DNA of 64,000 bases from Strix aluco (Eukaryota; Chordata; Aves; Strigiformes; Strigidae). Made by a program: the position numbers and the translations under genes. The notes under the pieces were generated by a model. The model had not been told where the DNA came from, did not search any database, and saw only the letters and a program-made list of their open reading frames with translations. Below, piece after piece: positions 37,601-52,200 of the stretch. Within the stretch, counting starts at the first letter, position 1, and every line of letters starts with the position of its first letter. The stretch spans positions 10,572,920-10,636,919 of the forward strand of contig NC_133938.1 in assembly GCF_031877795.1 (NCBI RefSeq). The letters run 5' to 3'.

Positions 37601-38525
37601 CTTCTCTCAGCTGCCATCTCCTCCACGATGCTGTACAATGTCTTGAACTTCCCTGCTGGAGTTGTACCTGTCAGCACAGTGACAGAAGCTGATGAGGAAG
37701 AGCTAAAGTTTTACCGAGGATGCTGTGATGACCCCTGGGACCAGATGCTGAAACAGGTATGTGACACAGAAAGTGGTGGAGCAGAGACCGCTGATGTTCA
37801 AGGAACTGAAATCAGGGGCTCCTAAATGTCTCCATCAATATGGGCACAGTGCAAAAAAAAAATCACCTCTTCTTTATATACCCCTTGCAAGTACCTTTTC
37901 TTCCAAGAAATAGTCACTAAGTCACTAAGCTTTGGAGGGACTGGGGGGGCAATCCCAGGCTGGATTATAGGCTGAGATCAGAAAGAAGCCATGCAGCAAG
38001 GCTTCTTTGAGTAGGTTCTTGTGATGGCCACAGCTCACAGCACTGCACTGCACTTTCCTCCTGCTCCGTGACACCTTCACCAGGCCCCTGTCAGTGGAGA
38101 ATGGATCGGGAATGAGGGTGCTGAAGGAAAAGGGATCTGGCTGCAAGACTGCTCAAAGCAGAGCTGGCTGGGGGTTGGGTGTCTTAAACACACTGCCCAA
38201 GATTTGGCAACAATTTCTATCACGAGAACAGCAAGAGCCTTCCCTCTGCCCCAGCACGCTAACACTGCTTGAATGGCAGGGCTCAGCCTCCAACCCCCCC
38301 ACTCTCCAAGACAAGCCACGTGCCTAAATCATGTTTCCAAAAGCTGCTGGACGTCTGAGCCCCCCAGGTAACCTCTCACCACTTGTGCTGCTGCTGCAGG
38401 CTGTGGCAGGAGCTGTGGGGCTGCCTGTGGCTGTGCAGTGCGTGGCCTTGCCGTGGCAGGAGGAGCTGTGTCTGCGGTTCATGAAGGAGGTGGAGACCCT
38501 CAGCCGTGAGAAGAGAGCGGCATAG
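28633..38525 (+). CDS. FAAH-family amidase, copy D (complete, 587 aa; VDHAP-like)
   Basis: Fifteen exons: 28633-28842, 30216-30329, 30676-30819, 31766-31899, 32289-32495, 32965-33005, 33158-33282, 33919-34044, 34898-34995, 35171-35270, 36134-36177, 36645-36684, 37151-37259, 37611-37756, 38400-38525. The sum is 1764 nt with no internal stop. Exon lengths equal those of copy B except exon 15 (126 against 129 nt). The N-terminal anchor is around residues 18-37 and is followed by a basic helix. Catalytic Lys150 (PISIKDH), Ser225 (SPGGSSGG) and Ser249 (SDIGGS) are all present, with the standard oxyanion Gly-Gly pair. The SH3-type proline motif is PPIPF rather than PPLPF. The C-terminus ends EKRAA, unlike A (KNRLV) and B (TKRNV). 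All hallmarks of an active membrane amidase are visible, but substrate preference is unknown. It lies tail-to-tail with NSUN4. Confidence 0.93.
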
Positions 38526-38982
38526 CCTCCATGGTCCCACGCCTGCAGGGCCAGAGGTGAGGAAACGAGGAAACGGGGCAGCACTGCACTTCTCTTTTGC
38601 AACTGGCAATGCAGACACTACAGTGAGGAGGGAAGGAGGAAGGAAAAGCCATTTCCTGATCCCCCTCCTTGTCAATACGCACACATCCTGTAAGGAACCA
38701 AGATGCCATGCAGAGGGCAGGACTGGCTTAAGCTGGGTTCAAATAATGATGAATCTATGAACTGCACCTTCCTGGAAGTATAGACATGGATGGAGGTTCA
38801 CCCTCATTTTCACCTGTGCTGACTCTTGACGAAGCAGGGTGATGCTGAGAGAAAAGAATTACAAAAGCTCAATAGTATTTTCTTGCTGGCACTGGAGTAA
38901 CTTCATGTGGATGTAACTATGGGCTGCCCCGTAAAGAACACAGCCACGTCTACCCTCCCCATCACTGTATTTTGCTCACAAA

Positions 38983-38988
38983 AATAAA
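38983..38988 (+). terminator. Poly(A) signal AATAAA of copy D
   Basis: Canonical hexamer in an A-rich context 458 nt after the copy D stop. Confidence 0.65.
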
Positions 38989-39584
38989 AATGTAGCTATT
39001 AAGCAATCTGTATCATAAACTCCAGTAATCCTTCACTGATACCTATTATATGAATACAGTTAATACCCAAAATCATACTAACACCTTCCCACTGGACACT
39101 AAATGGCATCTAGCATGGGATCGTTCACACCTTCCCTCTCAACCATAGCTTTCCTGTCTGTGAGGGATGGCAACAGTCACTGGCCTTTCCACAGCACCAA
39201 GCTCTTTCCACCACCGCACCTCAAGCATCCCAAGCATATTTCCAACCTCACAGCAGTGGCATTCTTAGCAGCCTCTTATTTCAGGACCTCAGGCTGCTCC
39301 TTCTGAAGGTAGGAGATAAGCAGACAGATGCAACTCAGTTACGCATAGTGAGATCTGGGACAGAAAGGCTGAGATCCCCAGATGGTGTTTGTTAACCCAA
39401 ACCTGCTCAGGTAGGATCAAAGCAGTCAGACAGGAGGGAGAGAGCAGTACCCATACAGGGCCATCTACCCTGTCCCAAGACGGAGGGATAAATCACTCCC
39501 TCTGATAAGACCTCTCTCTCTTTCTTAAACGCCCCAGCCTCAAACAGATAAATATTCAAGAGACTTCACAGCAGGTTCTTCTCA
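38989..39584. other. Tail-to-tail spacer between copy D and NSUN4
   Basis: About 600 bp between the two converging poly(A) signals. No gene, repeat or RNA was recognised. Confidence 0.55.
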
Positions 39585-39590
39585 TTTATT
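39585..39590 (-). terminator. Poly(A) signal AATAAA of NSUN4
   Basis: TTTATT on the plus strand reads AATAAA for NSUN4, 130 nt past its stop codon. Confidence 0.75.
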
Positions 39591-39719
39591 ATCTATGTCT
39601 GCAGTAAAAACGCAGACTTCTTTTGGGACATTTTAAAAGGAAAAATAAATATAAAGCAGTTTTGCTTTCCCTGGAACTTTGGGGTATTTCCTGACAACCA
39701 GCAAAATCTGTCATCCCTT

Positions 39720-43206
<3,487 letters not shown>

Positions 43207-43380
43207 CGCCCGCGCTCCGCCGCGGCGCCTTCCGGGGCGGGACCGGCACCGCTCCGCCGCCCGCCCGTCCCCCCCACCCCGCCCCAGAGCGAGTAACCGC
43301 GGGTTCCGCGGGAGCGGAGGAACCGCTGCAAGGCGGGGAGGAGCCGGGCTCGGGCATCGGGTGCTGAAAGGGATCCAGCA

Positions 43381-44240
43381 GCAACACGGGGTTTTGCGGC
43401 AGGAGAACCCCACAGCAGCTGGACCGTGCCCCAGCCCCGTGCCATGGGAAATAAAACCCCAAAACCTCCTCAAATGAACGTTACGCTTACCCTGATCAAG
43501 CTCCATGTCAATCTACTAGGGATTGAATTTGAAATCCACCAGCAAAAGGATTACGGACTGCTACACTGATAAAGAACAGCCAAATTATAGCGGTTTTTTC
43601 CCCACTTTGAAGAACAGCCGAGAAGGGTGTTTCACAGGGCAGTGAATCCATAGCTGTCCTGCTACTAAACATCCTACTCGGAAGAAAAACAGGCAGAGAA
43701 TGAACTTGACCCTTCCAGAGGACAGTCCCAGGTCAGCAGAAGGGGCAGGTGACTCACACAGAAGGGCTTCAGTTCCCCCAAGTTCATGCTCTACTTGGGG
43801 TTTGAGCAGGTGGAACCACCACCCTGCCCATCTGGTCAGTCCTTCTGAGCAAGAAGGTAAAGCTGACCACAGCTGGGAGGCAGCAGTAGGTGACAGTGAG
43901 GGACAGATGACAGTTTTCCCCGAAGCAGAGGAAACTTCTCTCCTAGAAGAGGGTCACTCCCTTCAGTTTAACTTGGTCAGAACTTACTACATGAACGATA
44001 CTGGTCTTGTAGGGATTGTAAATCATTTTTGTGACTCCAACTGACAAATTGTTCTCTGGGGGAAGGGGCTCCAGCCTTTGCACATCACAGCTGCACACAA
44101 AGGACATTCCCACAAGTGAGGAAAAGTCTCCCCTCACAAACTGGGTTCTGACACCCACTAATTTCATCTTAACCCAGCACAAGATAGAAGCACAAGAACT
44201 AGGAAATAAAGGGAGGGTATTTCCATGGGAACTCAGAATG
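43381..44240. other. Spacer between NSUN4 and UQCRH
   Basis: Ordinary composition. No gene, recognised repeat or RNA gene was found. Both flanking genes run leftward, so it holds the downstream end of UQCRH and the upstream flank of NSUN4. Confidence 0.5.
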
Positions 44241-44246
44241 TTTAAT
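44241..44246 (-). terminator. Candidate poly(A) signal ATTAAA of UQCRH
   Basis: TTTAAT on the plus strand reads ATTAAA (the common variant) 208 nt past the UQCRH stop. No AATAAA lies nearer. Confidence 0.5.
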
Positions 44247-44453
44247 ATGGAAAATTACAGAACATCAACATGGTTTTTGCGCAGCTGCACATTTTCCACG
44301 AGAACAGATGCAGTGACACACTGATGCTTGGTCGCTGCCAGGAAGCTGTTTCGTTTATACTTGGCATGGAGAATCAACAGGCGGGAAGCAGTACTGTGAA
44401 TCCAGAAACTGCGGACGCCGGCTGTGGAAGCAGATGGACAATCATGCCTGCCT

Positions 44454-45580
44454 TCACTTCAGGTTCTTAAACAGTTTGTGAGCAACCTGAAAAGATGAGA
44501 CAAAGCATTCATCACCCACCTCTTGGCTTTCTGGGCCACTAAGGCACACAGCCCACAGCCCTCTGCTCTTCTCACTGATTTGCAACAAGCTGTTCAAGAA
44601 AACTAACATGCTGAGATTTCTTACAGGTTAAAGAGGTTTAACTTTAAAAGTGTAAATACAACACTAAAATAGCAGCGTCATTTGCAGGCCAGAAACAATG
44701 TCTTTGGCTTATTTGTTTAATAACCTACCCAATCCCAGGTGGAACTGTTGTAACAAGGGGGAACCAAACATTTAACGAGAACAGGCATCAAGGCTCACAG
44801 TTCTTCAGAGCTCACTGGGACTGAACAGCTACCACATCTCACACACAAACTGTGCACTCTCAGAAGCACAGCTAAAGGCAGTTCTGCTCCCAGCGCCAGC
44901 AGGGACGTTGCATCCGCAGGTGCTGCACTTACACAGTGGTCCCTGGCGTGCAAGAAGTCAAAAAGCTCCTCTGTGCACTGTTCTTCTGTCTGGGACCTGG
45001 AGGACACCCGTGCGTCACACAGCTCCAGCTGCTCTCGCGCCTTCACACATTTCTCCATCTGCTCGCAGTGCTCCCGAATTGTGGTTAAAGGATCCTGCAG
45101 ACACGGGTCTACCATGAGAACAGGGAGACCCCAAAACACCGTTTTTCCCTGAGACCCATTGCTTTAAGGGGGAACCACACATCTACATCGAAGCCGGGAC
45201 TTCAGATTCCTCCCTGCTGAGCTCTGCCTCACCAGCACGGAGCGGCGATAGGGGCCTGGGCCTACGAGTTTGTTTATCACTGATGAAAAGCACCGTGCAT
45301 CTACCCTGGGTGCAAGGAACCACTGCAGAGGCTACAGGCCTCCCCGCCGCCACCGAGGCCTGCCAGCTCCCCAGGCAGGAGCGGCCCAGGTCCCCCCGGC
45401 CCCACTCCCCATCTTACCACCAGCTCTTCCTCCTCCTCCTCCTCCTCCTAGGAAAAAAAAAAAGCAAGCACAGCCGTTACCAACCGTCCGACCAGCCGCG
45501 GCGTCTCAGCACACCCCCGCCGGCCCGGCCCCGCTCACCTCAGGCTCCCCGGCGTGAACGACACGGTCGCGCAGCCCCAT
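44454..45580 (-). CDS. UQCRH: UQCRH, cytochrome bc1 complex hinge subunit (88 aa)
   Basis: Four exons on the minus strand: 45580-45539, 45447-45418, 45094-44933, 44486-44454 (stop TGA at 44456-44454). UQCRH is the acidic subunit of respiratory complex III, in the intermembrane space, that helps dock cytochrome c1 and cytochrome c. Exon 2 is only 30 nt and encodes a run of eight Glu followed by LV. The CHCH fold cysteines are present as CX9C (residues 40 and 50) and CX13C (64 and 78), with another Cys at 34. The C-terminus AHKLFKNLK is the family end. The length is close to the human 91 aa. It is divergent from LRRC41, with 414 bp between the start codons. Confidence 0.95.
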
Positions 45581-46260
45581 CGCTCGGCTCCCGCCGCCCA
45601 GAAGGACTCGCCAGGGTCACCGGCCGGAAGTGGCGCTGCCCGCCCCGGAAGCGGAAGCGCACCCGCAGCGCCTCGGGACCGCCCCCAGGGGTGGTGCTTC
45701 AGGCCTGGGCGCGTCCCTTCCAAACATGGCAGCCGGCGGCGGCTGCGCCTGTGACCGACTCAAGATGGCTACAGCTCCGCTCCCTGCCTTCTTTTTGCCT
45801 TTTTTCCTGGGGATCGCAACCTCGGAGCCGGCTCAGCCTGGCTGCCGGCCCCGCGTGGGAAGGGCAGGCCGCTCGACGTGACCTCCCCAACATGGCCGCC
45901 CGCTCCCTCCTCTTCCCAAGATGGCGGCGGCGCGCGGGGGGCGGGGGGTGTTCCTTCCCAAGATGGCGGCAGCGCGGCGGCGCTGAGCGAGGCGATGGCG
46001 GCGGAGGGTCCGCGCAGCTTGTTCGCGCTGAGCGCGGCGGCGGTGAGCCGCAGCATGGGGGCCCTGGAGCGGGACGTCTGGGGTAAGGCGCGGGCGGCGC
46101 GGGGCGGCGGGGCGCGGGGCCTGGGGCCTGCCCGCACCCTGCCGCCGTCTTCCTCTGGCTCTCCGCAGCGCTGCCCGGGCACCTCCTGCGGGGGCTCCTG
46201 CCGCTTCTCACCGTCTTCCGCCTCGAGCGAGCTGAGGGAGCCGCGCGGAGAGCAGGTGAC
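45480..46260. promoter_or_regulatory. Bidirectional CpG-island promoter, UQCRH/LRRC41
   Basis: GC- and CpG-dense block spanning both first exons. Visible motifs include two GABP/ETS-type sites, CCGGAAGTG (45624-45632) and CCGGAAGCG (45645-45653), and five YY1-like ATGGC boxes (see next entry). ETS plus YY1 control is well known for nuclear genes of the respiratory chain, which suits UQCRH. Confidence 0.8.
45721..45970 (+). promoter_or_regulatory. Cluster of five YY1-like sites
   Basis: AANATGGC-type boxes at 45721-45733, 45761-45772, 45888-45900, 45916-45928 and 45958-45970. The last two match the full AAGATGGCGGC consensus and lie in a 42-bp tandem duplication that starts TTCCCAAGATGG. All are on the same strand, just upstream of the LRRC41 start codon. 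Confidence 0.7.
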
Positions 46261-49200
46261 ACCGGCGGGGATGGCGACAAACGCTTGGGGGGAGGGACGG
46301 AACCCCCACACACCCTGTGGGGATGCCCCCCGGCCTGGAGAGAGGAACCCGCACTGGAGGGACGAACCTCTCCAGCTGGAAATAGCAGCCCCGGGCCGGA
46401 GGGATGAACCCCTCTACGCAGGGCGGGGACACCGCCGGAGCTCAGTCCCTGCCGCCGGGGATTGGACACCCCGCTGCGTCCAAAACCTTGAGCCCCATCC
46501 CATACCCAGCCAGGGTTCATGTGGCGGTGTGGGCTCGGCTGTAACTCTGCTCCTTTTGAGGGCTGACAAAACCTGCCATTTTTTAACTCCCGTCTCTTAA
46601 GAGGTGATGATCTTCCCCTCACCAAAAAGCACCGTCCTTTTGCTGCAGTGGTCTGGGTCTGTGCCCCCTCAGTGCTGCCCCTTGTCTGTCCAGCGCCCCT
46701 GCGAGCTCCAGGGCAGGGCACTCAGACAGGGAGAAGGGGTGAAAGCTCCCAGTTGATTGTTCTCTTTCCCCAGGCCTCTCGACGCAGCCCATCTGGCGCA
46801 AGTTGTGGGATGATGTGATGAAAACCAGGCCACCCAACTCGGAGGTGAGGAAGCGCCGCCGGTGGGAGAAGGGGCACGACACAGGTACCCTGTTTCTGCT
46901 GTCTTCCGTGAGGTTTCATTTCTAAGGCTGCCAGTGCTGCTGGCCACCTCCGACCAATTGCTGGTGCTTGTTCATGAGCTCCGGATCAAGGCATGACCGT
47001 GGTAGTACAATCATTTTGGGAAATGGGGTTCATAAAAGGAACTGTAGTGTACAGCCTCACCCTTCATCTCACAACAGTGAGTTTACCAAAAGAATAAATC
47101 CTGTTTTTAGGGATGTAATTCTTAGTGAAATAGAGAATAAAACCAGTATCTTATAGCATGCTTATACCTACGCTGGCAAAAAAATGTGTGATACCTTAGA
47201 AAGCACAAGAAAAATACTTACAGAAGGTAGTGAGTTTGGAGGAATGGGTTTACGTAGGAAAACTGAAGCAGCTTCATTGATTCAGCATCACAAAAGAATC
47301 GTTAATAGTCAATCACAGTCTATAAATAGACACTTGGGAAGAAAGTTCCTGAGGATGTGATTTTTAATAGGCAAAAACATGGCTTAGCTTCAAATCACTG
47401 AATATGTTTAAATTAGGTAAGAAGGGGGTTGAAGAGAGAGTGATGAGAGTAACTCTGTTTTTGAACAAATACACTGAGGAAGGATGTGCAGAACTATTCA
47501 CAGTTGCACTAACAGTAGTTTTTGCTTAGCAGGTAGCAATAATTAACTTAAAAAGAATGAGAAAAAATGTGGCTGATAATTTTGTTAATATGGTCCTGTT
47601 GTTTAACTGCAGAATATAACCTGTTGGAGGAAGAAGTTCCTTGAAACGTTCTTCTCAAACGTTCTTCATGGTGTCTTGGATGTTTCCTCTGACTGGCGTC
47701 TCAACGACCATCACTTTTCACCACTGCTCCACAGCTCCCCACACGTTTCCCAGCTTACCCTCTGCAACATGCTGCAGGGCGCAGTGGAGCTCACTGCTGA
47801 GCACAACCAGAAAGTGCTTGAAAACCTGGCTGGCTCCCTGCGGATCCTGAAGTTCCAGCACCTCCTCTCCTCCGACCAGTCCATCAGGCGCTCGCTGGTT
47901 TTACTTCTTCACCGGCTGATTCACCATGGCTCTGTCAGCCAAGTGTCCATGTATTCCTGGCCTGTTCCTGACACAGTGCTTCTCGTTCTCATTTTGAGCA
48001 TGAGTGCTGGGTTTTGGCGCTCGGGAAATGCCCTCGTGTATCACAGCAGCCCCTGTGGCCTTTGCAGAAAGGAGGACAAAGCCCAGGGCCAGGAGTCAGG
48101 ACAAGAGCAAGCAGAGAGGGGCCATTACGATGAGAGGGAGTGGAGCAATAGTGAGAACCAGAAGGGATCCCCCAGGGCTCTGGAGGAGGCTGGTGCGGAG
48201 GCGAAGGGATACAGGGCTGATGCTCATCTGAACTCTGTCCTCTGCGGACCAAGAAGTCCCTCTCTGCGAAACCAAGCATGTGAGGAGGCAAGCAGCAAGG
48301 TGCCCTGTGACCACACCAGCATTCAGGGAGGATCTTCTCGTTGCATCTCAGACCAGCTGTCCTGTCACCCCGTTCTTCGAAAGACACGCAGACGGCTGAA
48401 ATCTGCAGTGGGGAGGAAACGTCGCTGCCTCAGACGAAGCAAGGGACCGTATGCTGACCCGGAAGACCTGTATGATTTTGTTTTTACTGTTGCTAGAGAG
48501 GATAATTCGGGGTTAGTCGACAAAAACAGCACCACAGAGGGAGAAAATGCCGAGAATTGGACTAGCTCCTCCCCAGGATCTCCATGCACTGGCCACGCTG
48601 GCTGTAAGAAAAGAGGAGGATCTGCTGGAATGTTTTCTCTGAAAGCTGCTCACCGCTTCCGAAGCGTGTCCACGCTGGAATTGTTCTCCATTCCGTTGAC
48701 TGGGGAGACATGTCGGACTCTGAGTAACCTGCTGAGCTCCTGGGTGTCTTTAGAAAACTTGGTTCTGTCTTACAACGGTTAGTGGTGTGAACAGGTTGCT
48801 TCCTGCCAGCTTTGGTCTAATGGTCTGACTTATTGCTCAGGTTTACCCTGATTTTATTTTTACTGGAATGGGCATTGTAAGATTATTGGTACCCAATCTT
48901 GAGAATGGCTTCAGTGGAGATGTTTAATGAGCGTGGGGACTTGTTTGAGGGAGAGAATGGCGCCCTTCTGCCCCAGAACAGCCCCTGGCCTTGTGCTTAA
49001 ATGCCATCCAGAGAGGACGAAGGGAAGAGCCAGATCTCCATCTCCCGTATACTCAGTCTAGCTTAAGAGTGTGTGTGTTTAGCCTTTGACTTAGGTTGCT
49101 TGGCCGCTGGTGCAGCTCCAGCTGCACGTGCATTGGTGTCTGTACGGGCACAGCTAACACCTTTCTGTACAATGCTGTTCCAGGCCTGGGTGCTAACATC

Positions 49201-52200
49201 TTCTGCATCCTCTCTGGGCTCCGGGCCCTCTCCCGCCACTCGGACTGCCACCTCCACGTGGTGCGCGTGAGCGACGTCTTCTCCCACATGCCTTGCATGG
49301 AGCTCGTTCGCTGCATCCTGAGCGCCTTTCCCCAGCTCCACACGCTCTCAGTGAGCTTCGACCTCAAAAACCAGCTGGAGGGGAACAGGCCAGAGGGGAA
49401 CCCAAGCTGCAGTGAGATAGAAATCCCAGGTAGGAATCATCATTCTGAGCGATGACCAGGACATGGGAGGCAGATAGAGCTGTAAAAGCTTGGCACGTAG
49501 ATCTGAACTCTACACTATTACAATTACAGCAATTATAGCCTCACCTCTCTGATTTAGATGGCATCGCAGTTTGTCATTTCCAGGCTGTGACGTGCTCTGT
49601 GGAGCCTGAGTCTTGGACAAAGCATTTTATTGCTGTATGCCAACCCGCTGCAGCTTCAGCCTTGTACGGGGCCAGTCACAGCCTGCTAGCAGTGACTGTC
49701 CATGCAGCCCACGGGGAGCATATCCCACCAGATCGGTAAACCGGTTGGGAGCTTCTGCTCTGTCCACCCTATTAACTGTCAGGCTCCAAGCCTTAGACAG
49801 ACCCTTAAGCGGAGGGAAAGCATCTCTTGATCATCACGATACCACAGGTGACGGCAAAGCACTGCCCAAGCCTCTGGATTACAGTCTGGGAGCTATAGCA
49901 GCGTATTCTCAGCTCACAGGTCTCTCACCAGATATATTAGCCCTTGAGTGACCACAAAAGCAGTAAAGGAAAGCCTGAGCAAGTATGGAGTCAGGTCACT
50001 GAAGAGCTGTGCTCTGGAAAGACACTGACTGGTTTGTGCATGAATGGTGACCTTTTCTCAAGCGTTGTTTAACTGCCAGAATGCAGTAGAAATTGGTGGC
50101 CTTGTGGTCTGGCAGGAGTCCTGAAATGAGCCTTCAGGGATTTACGTTACCATAGGGCTGAGTTGCCATAGTGCTCTGTGGGGCAGGCCGTGTCGCAGAG
50201 GCACTTTCTACCAACCTAAATGATAGTCCTGTTGGGCACACAGACTGCTTCCTTGCTCTAGGACCCAGCGACATTGAAGACAGGCACTCTAGACCGAGCT
50301 CTTTCATTGTTGCTTCTTTTTCTTCCCTTAGAGAGCTGCCTGGAGCAGCTGGAGATCCGATTCCCCAGGGAACCTCTGCACACTGCGTTCCTACTGCCAG
50401 TGCTCAAGGCGTCAAAGTCCCTCCAGCAGTTGTCCCTTGACAGTGCCACGCTGCCCTGTTCTCAGGAGCTTGGCCTCCTTTTGGAGGCGCTCAGAGGTAC
50501 GCTGCTAACCTGTAGGTAGCATCACTGTGACACAGAGTAGCTTCCCTGCTGTGATCTTCCGTCCTTGAGCCTGAAGCCAACTTAGGTGGGTCCATTTCTT
50601 CCGTGTGGACATTCTTGAAGTCTCCTGAGAAAAGGAAATGGGTGTCAGCCATCCCACTTTCTGTGCTGAGCATGTGAATGATCCTGTACAGCAGGATGGT
50701 TCCTTTTTAATTACCCACAATCCAGCACAAATTATCCAGAGTCCAGCTCAGTTTCTGGGCATTAGCTGGTAGTTGGGTCAGGGTCTTTTTATCCCCAGGA
50801 CATACAGTACTTCACCTGAGAACTTGTTTTGCTTTTAGAGTGTAATCCAAATTTGAAGAAACTGAGTTTTCATGACGTGAACCTGGCTGAGCACCAGAAA
50901 GAAGTTCTGCTTTTGCTTCAGGATCCCATCCTGCAAGGTACAGCAAACTCCTGGGTGCTGGTGCCTGGAAATGTGCTGTAGGTGGCTGCTTTTGCCTGGC
51001 TGACGTTTAAGAGGTGATCTCCAGATGTGTAAGGTTTAGCCAAATGTCACTGTCGCTGGAGCAGATCTGTAGCTGTTGGCAGAGTGGGAACGTGTCTGGT
51101 TCTTTGTGCCAGCAGGGCAGAGAGGGAAGCAGCTGTAAAGCTGGTGTATGCTGCAGAGAGGAATCCATAGTCTTGGCTATAAAACAAAGACTTTTCACCT
51201 GCAGAGCACATCAGCTTTTAACTGGGTCAGCTGGCAAAGCCACTTCCCTGGATGTGATCTCTGCTCTCTTCCTGCGACAGAGCGGCAGTGCTCTTGTATG
51301 CAATCACGGCTGGGGAGGCTTTGTTCTGGCATACAGATTAGGGGCTGGAGCTGTCTGCAGGATGTAATTACGGAATAATGAAGTGTGCAGGGAGTACTAA
51401 CACGTACTGTCAATCCATTTCTTCCACAGAAATCACGTTTTCCTTCTGCCGGCTGTTTGAAAGCTCTACTACTGAGTTTTTGTCAGAAATAATCAATACA
51501 GTGAAAAGAAATTCATCTTTGAAGAGCCTCAAACTGCCTGGGAATCGCCTTGGTGCGTACAGTAAATGTTGCTATGGGTCCTTGACCTTAGACCAGCTCT
51601 TTTGGAGATAACTTCAGGGTTGGAGTTAGGACTGTTACTAGCTGGTGACCTCTGTGCTGGACTTAACACATGCACGAACAGAGTGGATTTAGTTCACAAC
51701 ATAAGGAGCACTGAGTTCATTTTTTAAAGGCAGAATTTCAGTTGCATTCAGCAATGTACCAAGAGCCCAGGTGCTGCACGGGCATTACAGTTGCTTTTCT
51801 CTGCAGCAAAAACAAGTATCAGTGGGATTCCACATTTGACTGAACGCTGATTTGCTTCAGACTCTTAACAGGAACAGATCCAGCAGCAGATATACTGCCT
51901 CTTACCTAGAGGCACAGATTTTGCCTGTTGGGGGGGTTTGTGCCTTCAAAGCCATTGGCAGCCACTGGAAGGATGGGGATAAGTAAAGGAAGGGTTTGTG
52001 TTAAAGAAGTGGAACTGAATTTAAAGAAATGATAGGCTTTTTGGGTCACAGGCCAAGTAGAGCTGTCTGAGAAATGATTGCAGGTAAATCCAGATTGTTT
52101 GCTGTTCTTTTAACAAAATGAAATGGGAAAGCTTGGGATCATCTGAAATACACCTCATTTCTGAGGTCTGAGTTTAACCCTGTGCTATTGGCCATCTTTA

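Noticed and set aside
45878-45994. In-frame upstream extension of LRRC41 exon 1
   Set aside because: The frame is open but has no ATG; the ATGs inside the YY1 boxes are in other frames. The first in-frame ATG is 45995 with a strong context.
45283-46721. Long open frames on both strands over the GC-rich promoter
   Set aside because: They are Pro/Arg/Gly-rich by-products of CpG-island composition, cross known exon boundaries and match no family.
47676-48782. Separate intronless gene in the LRRC41 region
   Set aside because: This is exon 4 of LRRC41: its start joins exon 3 in frame at 47613 and its end has a GTTAGT donor.
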